DNA from: Planctomycetales bacterium
GTDB taxonomy: Bacteria; Planctomycetota; Planctomycetia; Planctomycetales; Planctomycetaceae
DNA: 64,000 bases
Direction of reading: 5' to 3'
NCBI GenBank assembly: GCA_026400835.1
Contig: JAPLOA010000047.1
Location: forward strand, 1 to 64,000
Each line of letters opens with the position of its first letter. The first letter of the stretch is position 1. The notes below the pieces were generated by a model. The model saw only the letters and a program-made list of their open reading frames with translations. It was not told where the DNA came from and ran no database searches. Both the position numbers and the translations under genes were made by a program. Positions 26,509-35,912 of this stretch are shown one piece after another.

Positions 26509-27974
26509 TAGCCCGATGCTGATTCCGGATCCGCAGGGAGCGAAACTTCCAGAACTATCTGAACACCATAATCCTGTGACACCGCCGAAGCGCGGTACTC
26601 CGGCTCAAACGGCTTCACTCCGTAGCCCGCATCGCGAAGCTTCCGCGCCAGTTCGTTAACATCCGACTCAGACTTCGCAAACCCAACAAGCTTCACTGAC
26701 GGCGACGCTCCACGCTGGATTGCAGAGAATTGGAAACTGTCGATAAACATTCTGTCTGTTGCCGGAAGAATGGCTTTTAGGCGAACCATTTCATCCAGCC
26801 ATTCAACATCTCGATTCACCCACTCTGAAACACTTTCAGACTGAGTCATCTCCTTGCTGCCTGCTTGCAGCATTTCTTTGATCTCAGCATTCTCTGTATC
26901 TACCAAATACTTGACGTCAGCAAGCTCATTGATCTGCCCCTGTCGCCAAAAGTACCCGCCGGCCACAATAATCACGCCGGCCAATGATCCCAACAGAACT
27001 CGAAGCCGTCGCAAATCCTTCTTCGCCGGCGCACGACGAGGATTGATCAGGTCCACAACCTCAACGCCACTCGCCGCTTCACCCAGAATCGCCCCCGCAA
27101 GTGTCACGATATCGGCGGAGTTAATTCCCTCTGGCAACGCACCGGATAGAAATGCATCAGCCGGGTTGACTCGCTCAATTCGAGCCCCATCCAACCGAGT
27201 CGAAATCTGATCGGTCACTGCCGAGGTGACTTCCGGAGCACCAATCAGAATGACTCGATCGATCTTATGCTCGCCCAGAATCTCGGCCGCAGACATCCGT
27301 GCTCGGGTCAGCTCCGCACGAATCGTCTTCTCGACGGTCTCCAGAGATGTCCACGAGCTGCCGCTGTGCGAAAAGACAACCGAGGTGCCTCGAACGAAAG
27401 TCAGCTCGATAAAGTCCCGCCGCATCACGGCAACGACATCGACCTTTTCCAGGTCGGCTGATTCTCGCAGGAATCCCGCTCGAGCAGCCGCCTGAGCCAC
27501 ACAATACGCACTGACGCGAACTTCAGACAGCTCCAGACCCGCATCATTCAATGTTCTTCGTGCCACCGCGACCTGATCGCTGGGCACGGTTACCAGCAGG
27601 ACGTCTCGCGTCGCGCTGCCCGGCTGAATTGGAAGCGGGGTAAAGTCCATGCAGACCGATTCGACAGGGACCGTCAGCCGCATAGACGCCTGCAGCCGAA
27701 TCATGTCCGGAATTTCGCTGTCCGGCACCTGAGGCAACTGGATGCGGTGAATCGTGACCATCTGCCGAGGAAACACGATCGCAACTGAGGCACGCTTGCG
27801 ATCCGTACCCACCGGAAACAACTGCTTCAGTTGATCAACCAACAAGAGCGTGTCGTTTGAATCCGCCTGACGCTCAAGGATTCTGACCAGCCGGAACTGA
27901 GCTTTCTCGCCTGCAGCAGTCCCCTCTGCGACGACCAGCCGGTCGCGATCCCATTCGATGAACTTGTCTGCCAT
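26508..27974 (-). CDS. PilM-PilN-like (GspL-like) fusion protein
   Basis: 488 residues. Residues 1-~305 have an actin-like fold pattern of PilM: FPRQMVTIHRIQLP, SAYCVAQAA, then a nucleotide-pocket-like DVVAVMRRDFIELTFVRG and RVILIGAPEV. At 307-314 comes VDLINPRR, like the PilN peptide (INLLPxR) that binds PilM when the two are separate. A membrane helix spans ~325-343, followed by a coiled coil and a ferredoxin-like periplasmic domain (PSVKLVGFAKSESDVNELARKL), as in PilN/GspL. It should be the cytoplasm-to-periplasm link of a type IV pilus-like or type II secretion assembly. It is the first gene of a two-gene unit; no secretin, pilin or assembly ATPase is in the window. Confidence 0.78.
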   Translation of the reverse strand: MADKFIEWDRDRLVVAEGTAAGEKAQFRLVRILERQADSNDTLLLVDQLKQLFPVGTDRKRASVAIVFPRQMVTIHRIQLPQVPDSEIPDMIRLQASMRLTVPVESVCMDFTPLPIQPGSATRDVLLVTVPSDQVAVARRTLNDAGLELSEVRVSAYCVAQAAARAGFLRESADLEKVDVVAVMRRDFIELTFVRGTSVVFSHSGSSWTSLETVEKTIRAELTRARMSAAEILGEHKIDRVILIGAPEVTSAVTDQISTRLDGARIERVNPADAFLSGALPEGINSADIVTLAGAILGEAASGVEVVDLINPRRAPAKKDLRRLRVLLGSLAGVIIVAGGYFWRQGQINELADVKYLVDTENAEIKEMLQAGSKEMTQSESVSEWVNRDVEWLDEMVRLKAILPATDRMFIDSFQFSAIQRGASPSVKLVGFAKSESDVNELARKLRDAGYGVKPFEPEYRASAVSQDYGVQIVLEVSLPADPESASG

Positions 27975-28283
27975 ATTTCGGGACCCGCGATTTACATGAC
28001 GCCAAACGACAAACCTGATTCTATGCCAAATTCTGAACGAGTATCCCGAGTGAATTCAGCGATTCCGGCCAACTTTCGAGCCAAACCGAATCAGTTACCC
28101 CTATATGAACACCACAACGGGCATCGTGGGGCCGCTGTTCGGAAGAAACAAGCATAGGTTCTCCATGTTAGCTCGTCCGTGTTGGAATCTGCTGATTTTT
28201 CCAATTTTCCGTCCGGCTACACCTTCCGCCCGGCAAATTGGGCGATTGTGCGTCGCCACACGCCCCGGAAGGATTGCAGATGA
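27975..28283. other. Spacer, nothing recognised
   Basis: 309 bases between hemA and the PilM-PilN-like gene, both on the minus strand. It must contain the promoter of the pilus-like unit and the end of the hemA transcript. I see no clean terminator hairpin, RNA gene or repeat. Confidence 0.5.
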
Positions 28284-29567
28284 CTACTCCGAACGAAAGA
28301 AAAACAGCCGACGAATAGCGTGCAGCAGCCCCTCAGGGGTGCCTTCCTTCGCTTCGTCCTTCAGTGCTTCCAAAGGCGGATGCAGGAGCTTGTTAACGAT
28401 CCGCTGAATCGTCGCTTCAATTGCCTGTCGCTGAGCACTCTCCAGCGTCGGCAGTTTACGATACAAACGATCCAACTCCGAACGGCTAATGTCTGTCCAG
28501 TGCTCACGCAGACGATGAATCACCGGGCCCGTCGCACGATGATAAATCTCCTGCATGAATGTTCGCGTCTGAGCAGCAATAATCCCGCGAGCCTTCTCAA
28601 CCTCGGCTTCTCGGGCGGCGCGGTTGCGGCTGCAGGTTTCTTCCAGAGCATCCAGGTCATAAAGGAACACGTGATCGTCGACGGTTCCCGCGGCCGGATC
28701 GAAGTCACGCGGTGCCGCCAGATCCAGAATAAACACCGGATGTCGCTGCGAGCGTGCTCGGGCTGCCGCAAAGCGTTCCTTCGTGATCAAAGTCTGAGAC
28801 GCCCCAGTGGTGCTGACGATGACATCGGCTTTGGCCAGCCATTCGTCCAGCGTTGAAAAATCTACCGCCTCACCCTTGAACTGCGCGGCCAAACGCTCGG
28901 CTCGTTCGCGGTTGCGATTCGCCACGACAATTCGTTTCACGCCCTCGGATTGCAGATAAGTCAGCGTCTCTTCCGCCATCTCCCCCGCACCGATGACGAG
29001 CACGGTTTTGTTGTCAAAACGGCTGAAGATGCTTTTTCCAAAATCGCCCACGGCCACGCTGGCGATCGAAACTCGCCCGTCGGCCAAACCCGTTTCCGTG
29101 CGAACCTGTGCTGAAACTTTCAAAGCATGCTGGAACAGAACGTTGGTCAACGGACCGCAGGCTGCGTTCTCCTGAGCAACCCGATAAGCCTCTTTGACCT
29201 GATTCACAATCTGCGGCTCACCCAGCACCATACTGTCGATGCTGCAGGCAACTTCGAAGAGATGTTCTACAGCCGCAGTTCCTGACTGAGCCAGTACGGA
29301 ATGCACAAACTCATCAGTGGGGACATTGTGAAACCGGCTAATGAAACGAGTAATATCGTCGAAGGAAACTCCGTCATCATCCCGTTCATCGGCCGCGTAG
29401 ATCTCAACCCGATTGCACGTGGAAAGGACAACCAGCTCAGAATCCGGATGAATCTCACGCCATTGCGAATAAGCGTTATTCAGCAATTCAGAATTCGAAA
29501 ACGCCAGACGCTCACGCAGCTGAACTCCGGCCTTATGATGATTACAACTGATGACAAGAACGTTCAC
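28284..29567 (-). CDS. hemA: Glutamyl-tRNA reductase HemA
   Basis: 427 residues, the usual length. It reduces glutamyl-tRNA(Glu) with NADPH to glutamate-1-semialdehyde, the first committed step of tetrapyrrole synthesis in the C5 pathway. The catalytic Cys51 lies in STCNRVEIYA. The tRNA/substrate-binding motif SIDSMVLGEPQIVNQVKEAY and the NADPH Rossmann motif VIGAGEMAEETL are present, followed by the C-terminal dimerisation helices (RLREHWTDISRSELDRLYRKL). The start overlaps the stop of the CcsA/HemX-like gene by 4 bases, the common bacterial hemX-hemA arrangement, so the two are coupled. Confidence 0.97.
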   Translation of the reverse strand: MNVLVISCNHHKAGVQLRERLAFSNSELLNNAYSQWREIHPDSELVVLSTCNRVEIYAADERDDDGVSFDDITRFISRFHNVPTDEFVHSVLAQSGTAAVEHLFEVACSIDSMVLGEPQIVNQVKEAYRVAQENAACGPLTNVLFQHALKVSAQVRTETGLADGRVSIASVAVGDFGKSIFSRFDNKTVLVIGAGEMAEETLTYLQSEGVKRIVVANRNRERAERLAAQFKGEAVDFSTLDEWLAKADVIVSTTGASQTLITKERFAAARARSQRHPVFILDLAAPRDFDPAAGTVDDHVFLYDLDALEETCSRNRAAREAEVEKARGIIAAQTRTFMQEIYHRATGPVIHRLREHWTDISRSELDRLYRKLPTLESAQRQAIEATIQRIVNKLLHPPLEALKDEAKEGTPEGLLHAIRRLFFFRSE

Positions 29568-30583
29568 CGGCCCACCTCCTGAGGGATTTCCTCAGTCGAA
29601 GACATTGGCGAAACGTCATCGCTACTCTGAGGACTCTCCGGGGATGCGCCGTTCTTCTTTTCTGACGAACTGTCCGACGATGTCGTACGCGGCCGGCCAT
29701 GGAACGTATTCAAATTCCCGGATCCAGCCAGCAACATCGGGCCAAGAACGGCAACGATCAGAAATCCTCCACTAAGCAGAGAAAGCTGAGCAACCGACTT
29801 GCCGGTTTGGTGAGACCCTTTCAGCAGTCGCCCCAGAAACAGCACCATCGCCAGCCAAGCGAAAACAGTCGTCACGATGGTCGGGTCCCACCAGGAGATC
29901 GACTCGGATGGATCGGAACCTCGATTCCACGATATCAGCAGGAATCCTGTCAGCAGACCGATCGTCAGACATGGGACCGAGAAAACCACCATCCAGCGAT
30001 TCCAGGCGGTCAGGTTTTCCAGGCTGGGCAGAGGCAATTTCTGAAGCCACTTCGAGCGTCCCCGGAGTTGCTGATGATTCAACAGATACATCAGGCCGGA
30101 AATGGAGGCCCCTACAACCGCACCAATTCCAAGCACCAATGACGCGGCGTGAAACATCCCCCAGCGTCGCATTGCAACCTTTTCGAGATTGCCGCTGCCT
30201 TCAGAGCTGACAAATACAGCCACAATCACGAGCAGCAGAATTGCGGGCAGCAGAAACAGACCGTGAGCCATCTGGCGATGGGTCAGCATCAGAATGACAT
30301 AGAGCAGACTGCCCAGCCACGCGAGAACCAACAACCAGTCCTGCTCGCTTGTCAGAAGAGGCGGAAGTCCGGCCTTTTGGCTGCGAGTGACCAAAAAAGC
30401 CGTGTGTGCCACGAATCCTGCAAGGGAAAAGAAAACCACCGCCATCCGCGCAGAGGCGATCTGGCGACGAAATACCAGCAGAATCTCGCAGGCCAGCGAA
30501 ACCAGGTAGCTCAGCAGAAAGCAGTAAATATGAACTTGTGCCAGAAATCCCAAGTGTCGCCTCAATCCAGAGTGTTGCCTCAA
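29564..30583 (-). CDS. Cytochrome c assembly protein, CcsA/HemX-like
   Basis: 339 residues at most, with eight hydrophobic segments. The WW-containing loop ESISWWDPTIVTTVFAWL resembles the heme-handling WWD-type region of CcsA/HemX proteins. Proteins of this group next to hemA take part in heme supply or in limiting HemA level. No ATG exists upstream of residue 47, and an in-frame TGA lies just upstream, so the start must be TTG. Three TTG codons are possible (30583, 30565, 30553), produced by an 18-base tandem duplication. The one at 30553 has GAGG six bases in front, the best ribosome binding site, and starts GFLAQVHIYCFLLSYL. Confidence 0.87.
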   Translation of the reverse strand: MRQHSGLRRHLGFLAQVHIYCFLLSYLVSLACEILLVFRRQIASARMAVVFFSLAGFVAHTAFLVTRSQKAGLPPLLTSEQDWLLVLAWLGSLLYVILMLTHRQMAHGLFLLPAILLLVIVAVFVSSEGSGNLEKVAMRRWGMFHAASLVLGIGAVVGASISGLMYLLNHQQLRGRSKWLQKLPLPSLENLTAWNRWMVVFSVPCLTIGLLTGFLLISWNRGSDPSESISWWDPTIVTTVFAWLAMVLFLGRLLKGSHQTGKSVAQLSLLSGGFLIVAVLGPMLLAGSGNLNTFHGRPRTTSSDSSSEKKNGASPESPQSSDDVSPMSSTEEIPQEVGR

Positions 30584-30588
30584 TCCAG
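30553..30588. repeat. 18-bp tandem duplication at a TTG start
   Basis: AGTGTCGCCTCAATCCAG (30553-30570) is repeated as AGTGTTGCCTCAATCCAG (30571-30588), one base different. Read on the minus strand it duplicates six codons beginning with TTG, and it also duplicates GAGG, so it offers two extra start sites to the HemX-like gene. Confidence 0.85.
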
Positions 30589-31084
30589 TAGCGAAATGGC
30601 TTCAGTCAATTTCAAACACGATTTCAAATCGGCCACATGGCATTATATGCTCAAAGGCTCACTAAAACACGGCCCGTTACCACATCCATTGATCGGAATC
30701 CTTAACTCCGAGGCCGTCCGCGCCTTACACCCCGAAACCTGACGTTCCTGTGCGGCGAGTCCCTTAAGTAGTAATCAGAATTGTTGCTTCGCCAATTTTG
30801 CCGTCGCCAATTCCGGTTTTGACGAATTGAACAACTTACGAAACATGGCGAGGCTGGAAAAGTGATCTGAACGGCTGAGCATTCATGCCACTACGACTAG
30901 AAAGACCGGGCGCATTGAGGAAATTGCGAGGATTTCATTTCCAACCAGTGTCTTCTGTTGGTTTTCTACACACTTGTGCGTCCGATAGCTGTGGATACAA
31001 ACGGGCAGGGTAAGTCCTGCACAAAATCTGTCGTGAGGTTGTCGGCCCTACCCCACTGAAAAGCGCTGGAAGTCAGAGGTTGAT
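30589..31084. other. Divergent promoter region, no gene seen
   Basis: About 500 bases between the HemX-like gene (minus) and the large secreted protein gene (plus). The short frames present have no protein-like composition. AGAGGT just before 31085 is the ribosome binding site of the secreted protein gene. No repeat or RNA structure is evident. Confidence 0.5.
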
Positions 31085-34000
31085 TTGATGAAAAAGTCCG
31101 GGAAAATCCTGCACAGTTTCACTTCGTTATTCCGCAATTCTTCAACGAGTCTTAAGCGGAAGACAAATCGCAAATCCCAGCACCTGCAGCTCGAAACGCT
31201 GGAAACGCGGCAACTTTTGACCGTGCCGGCTCTTTCGAGTAATGCCGGTGCCCCGGTTTCAATTTATTTGGACTTCGATGGGTTCACTGCACCAAACCAG
31301 GGATTGTTGTCCCCGACAATTTACCTCGATCAGAATAACTCTCTGCGAGGTGTGTCGTCTTTCCGGGCGTTTAACCTCGACGCTAATGTTGGTCCGGATT
31401 CCCCGGAAGAGGAGCGGATGATTGAGGAGATCTTCGAACGCGTATCCGAAGATTTTGCTCCTTTCACAGTGAATGTGACCACCGTTGTTCCGGCAACCGG
31501 GACGCCGACGATTCACGTCGCCATTGGCGACACCGGGGCCGTGACGCATCAGAGCATCTTGGGTCAAACCTTGAATTATGTGTTCAGTAATCCTGCGTTC
31601 GCAATGCAGGGAGCTTTTACCCTTCGGCCGTCAAATCCCGTTTTGGTCTTCCCAACACAACTGCAGAATGTCACTGGTGAAACCGTGGCGCGGGAGGTCT
31701 CGCGTGGCGTGGGGTATCACCTTGGATTGTCGGATCTGCAGCCTCCGGCGAATAGCAACACTTCCGGGTCAACTCCAATCATGCAGGACCCGGGAACTGG
31801 TCAACTCCGAAACATTTGGGGCACAGGCGATACGGTGTCCGGGTTTCAGAGCGACATTGCTGTGATGACTGGCCTCGGTAATTATACGAATGCCGGATTT
31901 CGCCTGAGACCTGATGATATCCCAGGAAATATAGCCGCAGCGAGTCCAGGTCAGAATAGTTTGCAGGCCACTTCTCAACCACCAGCGACTGCTGTTCGGC
32001 TTGCTACCGGGATGATTGGAGTCGCTGCCGGAAGTGGCTTGGTCGATTCTGACTTTCATCGGCTGACGTTGCGTTTTCTTCCGACCGGAACTGCTCAGGT
32101 TTCTTTACAAATCAGAGGGCTCGACCTGTCGACGCACCAATTTTTGGGCGGTCAGACCAACGCAACGCTGAATCCAGGCTCAAATCTCGACATTGTGGCT
32201 CGTCTCTATGACTCGTTCGGCCAGGTTCTAGTGACCAGCAATTTGACGCCGTCGATCTCGGGGCGAATTGATTACGAAATTCCCGCCAGTACGATTCCGT
32301 CGAATCGTATTGCAACATATTACGTTGAGATCACCACGACAGCGGAATATGGCTCATTGGGGCGGTATACTGTTGATGGAACGCTTCAGGAATTGCTTGG
32401 CACCCCTGTCGTTCTCGCCCCACTCACGACCGTCGACACGGTAACGCCAAGATTTGCATGGACGCCTTCATTGCGGGCGACGTCGTACTTGCTGGATGTG
32501 ACCAGTGCCACGACCGGGGCTCTCGTATTCCGCAAGTACACAACCGCAACTCAATACACCGTGAACCCTGAAGATAATGCCGTGCAGCCGAGGGCGATTA
32601 ATAGTCTTCCGCAAGGCAACTACTCAGTTCGAGTAATGGCGATTCGCGGAGCCGGCGGTACGAACAACGAGTCGGCCTGGAGCACGTCTGTTGTGTTCAA
32701 GGTCGATGTGCCCCTGCCCTCGAAGCCGACGATCGTGAGCCCTAAAAACGTAACCGGAGAGTCCTTCCCGACATTTCAGTGGACGAAGGGGACATACGAC
32801 AGAGCCTATGATGTGCAGGTCTTCAAAAAGGGTACCACGACCCGAGTGGTCTACAAGACAAATCAACCAACCAGCAGTTATGTTCACTTTAGCCCGCTGC
32901 CCGACGGAGCATATACCGTCAACGTACGAGCCTACAACGCAGCTAATGAAGCTGGTGCGGTGAGTGATTCTGTCGACTTCAGTGTAACTTCGCCGACTCT
33001 TGTTGCACCAAGGCTGACCGCTCCGATCGGCACGTCCACCAGCACGCAACCTCGCTTTGCCTGGACAGCAGTGACTGGTGCTACATTTTACAAGTTGGTT
33101 GTGCACAACCTCTCCCGGGGAACGGTTCAGTTTACTCAGGAGAACTTGCCTCGAACCAAAACATTCTTCGATCCTCCAGTAATGCCACAAGGCAATTACC
33201 GCGTCCAGGTTTGGGCGGTCAGCAATAACATTGGTGCTGATGGAAAGTACATTGCCGGTCCTTCCACCGGATGGCAATCCTTCACGCTGGACATTCTTCC
33301 TCCGGCCGCTCCCTCTGTGACAGGACCTCGCGGACTGAACGACAGCCCGACAATTACGACCACCAATCCCCGATTTACGTGGACGGTTCCTGCGCGTGGT
33401 GTCAAGTACGACCTGCTGGTCAACAATGTCACGACACAAGTCGCCGGAGTGATCCGTGAGAACGGCCTGACGTCGACATCGTTCATCGCTCGCACAAATA
33501 TGGCTCAGGGACAGTACCGCGTCTGGGTTCGGGCCCACAACGCGGCGAACGAAGTTGGCGACTGGAGCCTGCCGTTCGATTTCAATATTGATGAGCCGAC
33601 TCCGTCAGTCCCCGTGATTACAGCCCCGGTTTTGAATTCACTGGGCTACGTCGAAGATGCAAATCCAACCTTCAGATGGACGACAACAACGCCGGCCGCT
33701 GCGGCTTATGACTTTACTCTGTTCAACGTCTCACTCGGTACGACGGCCTTTACAGTTAACGATTTGACGACTGCTTCTTATGCCGTTCCTGCGGCGTCCC
33801 GTTTAGGTGAGTATGTCTACCGGGCACAGGTTCGTGCAAAGAATGTGTCTGGTGATGTCACCGAATGGAGTGCGCCTTATACGATTCGGGTGAATATTCC
33901 AGACCCTACCACTCCGACCACTCTCGGACCCGGAGACACAATCACAGACACCACTCCGACCTTCTCGTGGCGTCACAGCAGTTCGTCTTTCAGCTACGAG

Positions 34001-34519
34001 ATTCTGATTCGAGATTTACTTCGCAATGAGGATATCTCTCTACAGGTCAAAACGTTCTCGCTTGATCCAGGCGGCGCGACCGCGTCTTACACCCTTCCTG
34101 ATGCAAAGGCCCTGAAGCCGGGCACCTACCGATTCTGGGTGCGAGCCATCAATTCTCTCGGACAAACCAGCGGTTGGAGCACATCCAGGACATTTGTCAT
34201 CACTGTAAAGCTGGACGACAGTCTGCAGAATTCCCCTGCAGAGAATCCTGACCAACTGGTTGCTTCCCGGATTACTCCGGCTCTTGCAAATCGCAATTCC
34301 GTGACCACTAAAGCAACTTCAGCGGATGCTCGATCAGAGGATTCTCAACCACAGGAAGAAGTTGTGGCAACAGATTTCGTTGCTGTCGTAGCCCCGTCTG
34401 CCAGAGACCGTCAGACAGCGATTCCGCAAGTCCCCGGCGAAGAATCGCTGATCGATGCGTTCATGCACCGTATCGCGGATCCGTCGTCTGATGCAGACTT
34501 CACATTTCTGAAGTCCTGA
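31085..34519 (+). CDS. Large secreted protein: inactive zincin-like domain plus fibronectin-like repeats
   Basis: 1144 residues. The basic N-terminus contains LETLETRQLLT at 37-47, a form of the LEPR-XLL export motif of planctomycetes. Residues ~58-220 follow planctomycete zincin-like secreted proteins: YLDFDGF, then IFERVSEDFAPFTVNVTT. In active relatives an HEVGHTLGLSHDG-type zinc motif stands at the end. Here it reads RGVGYHLGLSD (207-217): the Glu and all three zinc-binding His have been replaced while the LGLS frame is kept. From ~435 to ~1045 about six repeats of ~95-100 residues have the fibronectin III-like pattern P.F.W......Y...V....W. The C-terminal ~90 residues are low complexity. 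It is probably a cell-surface or matrix protein without protease activity. Confidence 0.85.
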   Translation: MMKKSGKILHSFTSLFRNSSTSLKRKTNRKSQHLQLETLETRQLLTVPALSSNAGAPVSIYLDFDGFTAPNQGLLSPTIYLDQNNSLRGVSSFRAFNLDANVGPDSPEEERMIEEIFERVSEDFAPFTVNVTTVVPATGTPTIHVAIGDTGAVTHQSILGQTLNYVFSNPAFAMQGAFTLRPSNPVLVFPTQLQNVTGETVAREVSRGVGYHLGLSDLQPPANSNTSGSTPIMQDPGTGQLRNIWGTGDTVSGFQSDIAVMTGLGNYTNAGFRLRPDDIPGNIAAASPGQNSLQATSQPPATAVRLATGMIGVAAGSGLVDSDFHRLTLRFLPTGTAQVSLQIRGLDLSTHQFLGGQTNATLNPGSNLDIVARLYDSFGQVLVTSNLTPSISGRIDYEIPASTIPSNRIATYYVEITTTAEYGSLGRYTVDGTLQELLGTPVVLAPLTTVDTVTPRFAWTPSLRATSYLLDVTSATTGALVFRKYTTATQYTVNPEDNAVQPRAINSLPQGNYSVRVMAIRGAGGTNNESAWSTSVVFKVDVPLPSKPTIVSPKNVTGESFPTFQWTKGTYDRAYDVQVFKKGTTTRVVYKTNQPTSSYVHFSPLPDGAYTVNVRAYNAANEAGAVSDSVDFSVTSPTLVAPRLTAPIGTSTSTQPRFAWTAVTGATFYKLVVHNLSRGTVQFTQENLPRTKTFFDPPVMPQGNYRVQVWAVSNNIGADGKYIAGPSTGWQSFTLDILPPAAPSVTGPRGLNDSPTITTTNPRFTWTVPARGVKYDLLVNNVTTQVAGVIRENGLTSTSFIARTNMAQGQYRVWVRAHNAANEVGDWSLPFDFNIDEPTPSVPVITAPVLNSLGYVEDANPTFRWTTTTPAAAAYDFTLFNVSLGTTAFTVNDLTTASYAVPAASRLGEYVYRAQVRAKNVSGDVTEWSAPYTIRVNIPDPTTPTTLGPGDTITDTTPTFSWRHSSSSFSYEILIRDLLRNEDISLQVKTFSLDPGGATASYTLPDAKALKPGTYRFWVRAINSLGQTSGWSTSRTFVITVKLDDSLQNSPAENPDQLVASRITPALANRNSVTTKATSADARSEDSQPQEEVVATDFVAVVAPSARDRQTAIPQVPGEESLIDAFMHRIADPSSDADFTFLKS

Positions 34520-34551
34520 GCAGGGCTCTCCAGTCACCTGAAGTCAACGCA

Positions 34552-34582
34552 ACGGCCCTCGGAGAGTTATTCCGAGGGCCGT
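34552..34582 (+). terminator. Rho-independent terminator
   Basis: ACGGCCCTCGGA (34552-34563) pairs perfectly with TCCGAGGGCCGT (34571-34582) around a 7-base loop, followed by TTGTTTGTTCG. It lies 33 bases behind the stop of the large secreted protein gene. Confidence 0.9.
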
Positions 34583-34706
34583 TTGTTTGTTCGTGCTGAC
34601 AGCGTGTTGAAAAAGGGTGCCTCGAACTTTGCAGGAGGCACGAGATCACGACGAACATGAACCGCTGAAGAATTCCAGACGACTGACTTCAACGACCCAA
34701 TAACAG

Positions 34707-35660
34707 TCACACGCCTGCAATGCTTCGCAGCTGCGAAAGTTCCGTCAACAAGCGATCGGGGCGCGTCGCCGGATCCTTCAGCACATCGCTGGATACTTCA
34801 AGCCCGGATTTCTCAGCAACCATCAGCGCCGTCTTCATTCCTGCGGCTTTCGCCGGGACAAGATCGGTCGACAGCCGGCAACTGATGTGAAGCGTTTCCG
34901 CCGCCGGGATCCCGATCGACCGCAACTGCTGAACAGCCTCAGCAAACAACATCTTCGAAGGCTTCTTCACGCCAACATCGGCGGAGACAATAATCGTCTG
35001 AGGCCGAAACAATTCATACAGCGGCGGCAAATCGCCCTGCGTTGCAACAGCCTTCAGCGTCTGGATCAACGTGAAAGACTGTCCGTCCGAAAGCAGCCCC
35101 TGAGTTATCCCGGCCGCAGACAGATCGCTCATGGCTTCAGCCGCTCCAGCCCGTGCTTCCGTAGCCTGCAGACAACTGTGAAAGAAGAACGCAACCTTCT
35201 CACTGAATTCATCCAGATCGCCGTACTGACCTTCGTCGTAGGTGTACTCCTTTTCAAAGAGCTTACCAATCAGTGCTCGCCACGTATCCACCAGGTTAAC
35301 CTCTGTGACGTTACCTTTGGCTGAAGCTTGCATCGCCTGCCGCTCAATCGTGCTTCGGTAAATCCCGATCATGGACTGCCATGGAGGCCCGGGCTTGCGA
35401 TACATGTGATTCCACATGTTGAACTCGTGAATCGTCTTGTCCAGCGCGATCTGCAGACGAGCCTCCTCGTCGGGAAACAACGTAAACTTGCCGTCGGACA
35501 CACGCAGTAGTGTTCCATAAACATCCCACAGCACCGCCCGGATGCCGGGAAGTGGCTTAATCGAAGGGTTGGCGTTCACTGCTTTTGCGACAGGAACCTT
35601 TGGCCAGATCAATTTGCGGCCGTCAAGAAAATCAGCGTACTCGGCAAGCGAAAGAGACAT
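34707..35660 (-). CDS. HAD superfamily hydrolase
   Basis: 317 residues. The nucleophile motif is LWDVYGTLL (near residue 44), where the first Asp attacks the substrate; the second Asp of the usual DxD is replaced by Tyr, as in some haloacid dehalogenase-like or non-phosphatase members. Motif II (LLSDGQS), a Lys in VGVKKPSKMLF (motif III), and a late acidic-type motif follow, though HISCRLSTDLVPAKAAGMKTAL shows Ser/Asp where phosphatases usually have GD(x)xxND. A long alpha-helical cap lies between motifs I and II (~65-170). The substrate cannot be named; DVYGT instead of D-x-D argues against a simple phosphatase. The gene stands alone on the minus strand. Confidence 0.82.
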   Translation of the reverse strand: MSLSLAEYADFLDGRKLIWPKVPVAKAVNANPSIKPLPGIRAVLWDVYGTLLRVSDGKFTLFPDEEARLQIALDKTIHEFNMWNHMYRKPGPPWQSMIGIYRSTIERQAMQASAKGNVTEVNLVDTWRALIGKLFEKEYTYDEGQYGDLDEFSEKVAFFFHSCLQATEARAGAAEAMSDLSAAGITQGLLSDGQSFTLIQTLKAVATQGDLPPLYELFRPQTIIVSADVGVKKPSKMLFAEAVQQLRSIGIPAAETLHISCRLSTDLVPAKAAGMKTALMVAEKSGLEVSSDVLKDPATRPDRLLTELSQLRSIAGV

Positions 35661-35805
35661 GAAGACAGACTTCGGAAACTATCGTGGAAAGAGCAGAGAA
35701 GGAACAAAGTTTGGTGGATCAATGGTAACGAGAAAAGTTGAATCCCGTCGCCGAAATGGATTTCAGAAGAATCCACCACCGTCACCAGACTGTTGATTTA
35801 ATCCT

Positions 35806-35877
35806 AACCCGACGCGTCAGCGAGGGATTGTTGTAGAAAAACGCGGCCAATCTTATCCCTCGCTGACGCGTCGGGTT
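35806..35877. repeat. Perfect 23-bp inverted repeat, AACCCGACGCGTCAGCGAG family
   Basis: The arm 35806-35828 and its exact reverse complement 35855-35877 flank a 26-base loop. A diverged copy of the same element lies at 41361-41422 and a half copy at 61898-61919, so this is a dispersed family. It lies between the HAD gene start and the sulfotransferase gene end, both minus strand. Confidence 0.85.
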
Positions 35878-35912
35878 GTGAAAACGCACATAAACCAACA
35901 GCCTCCGTCACG

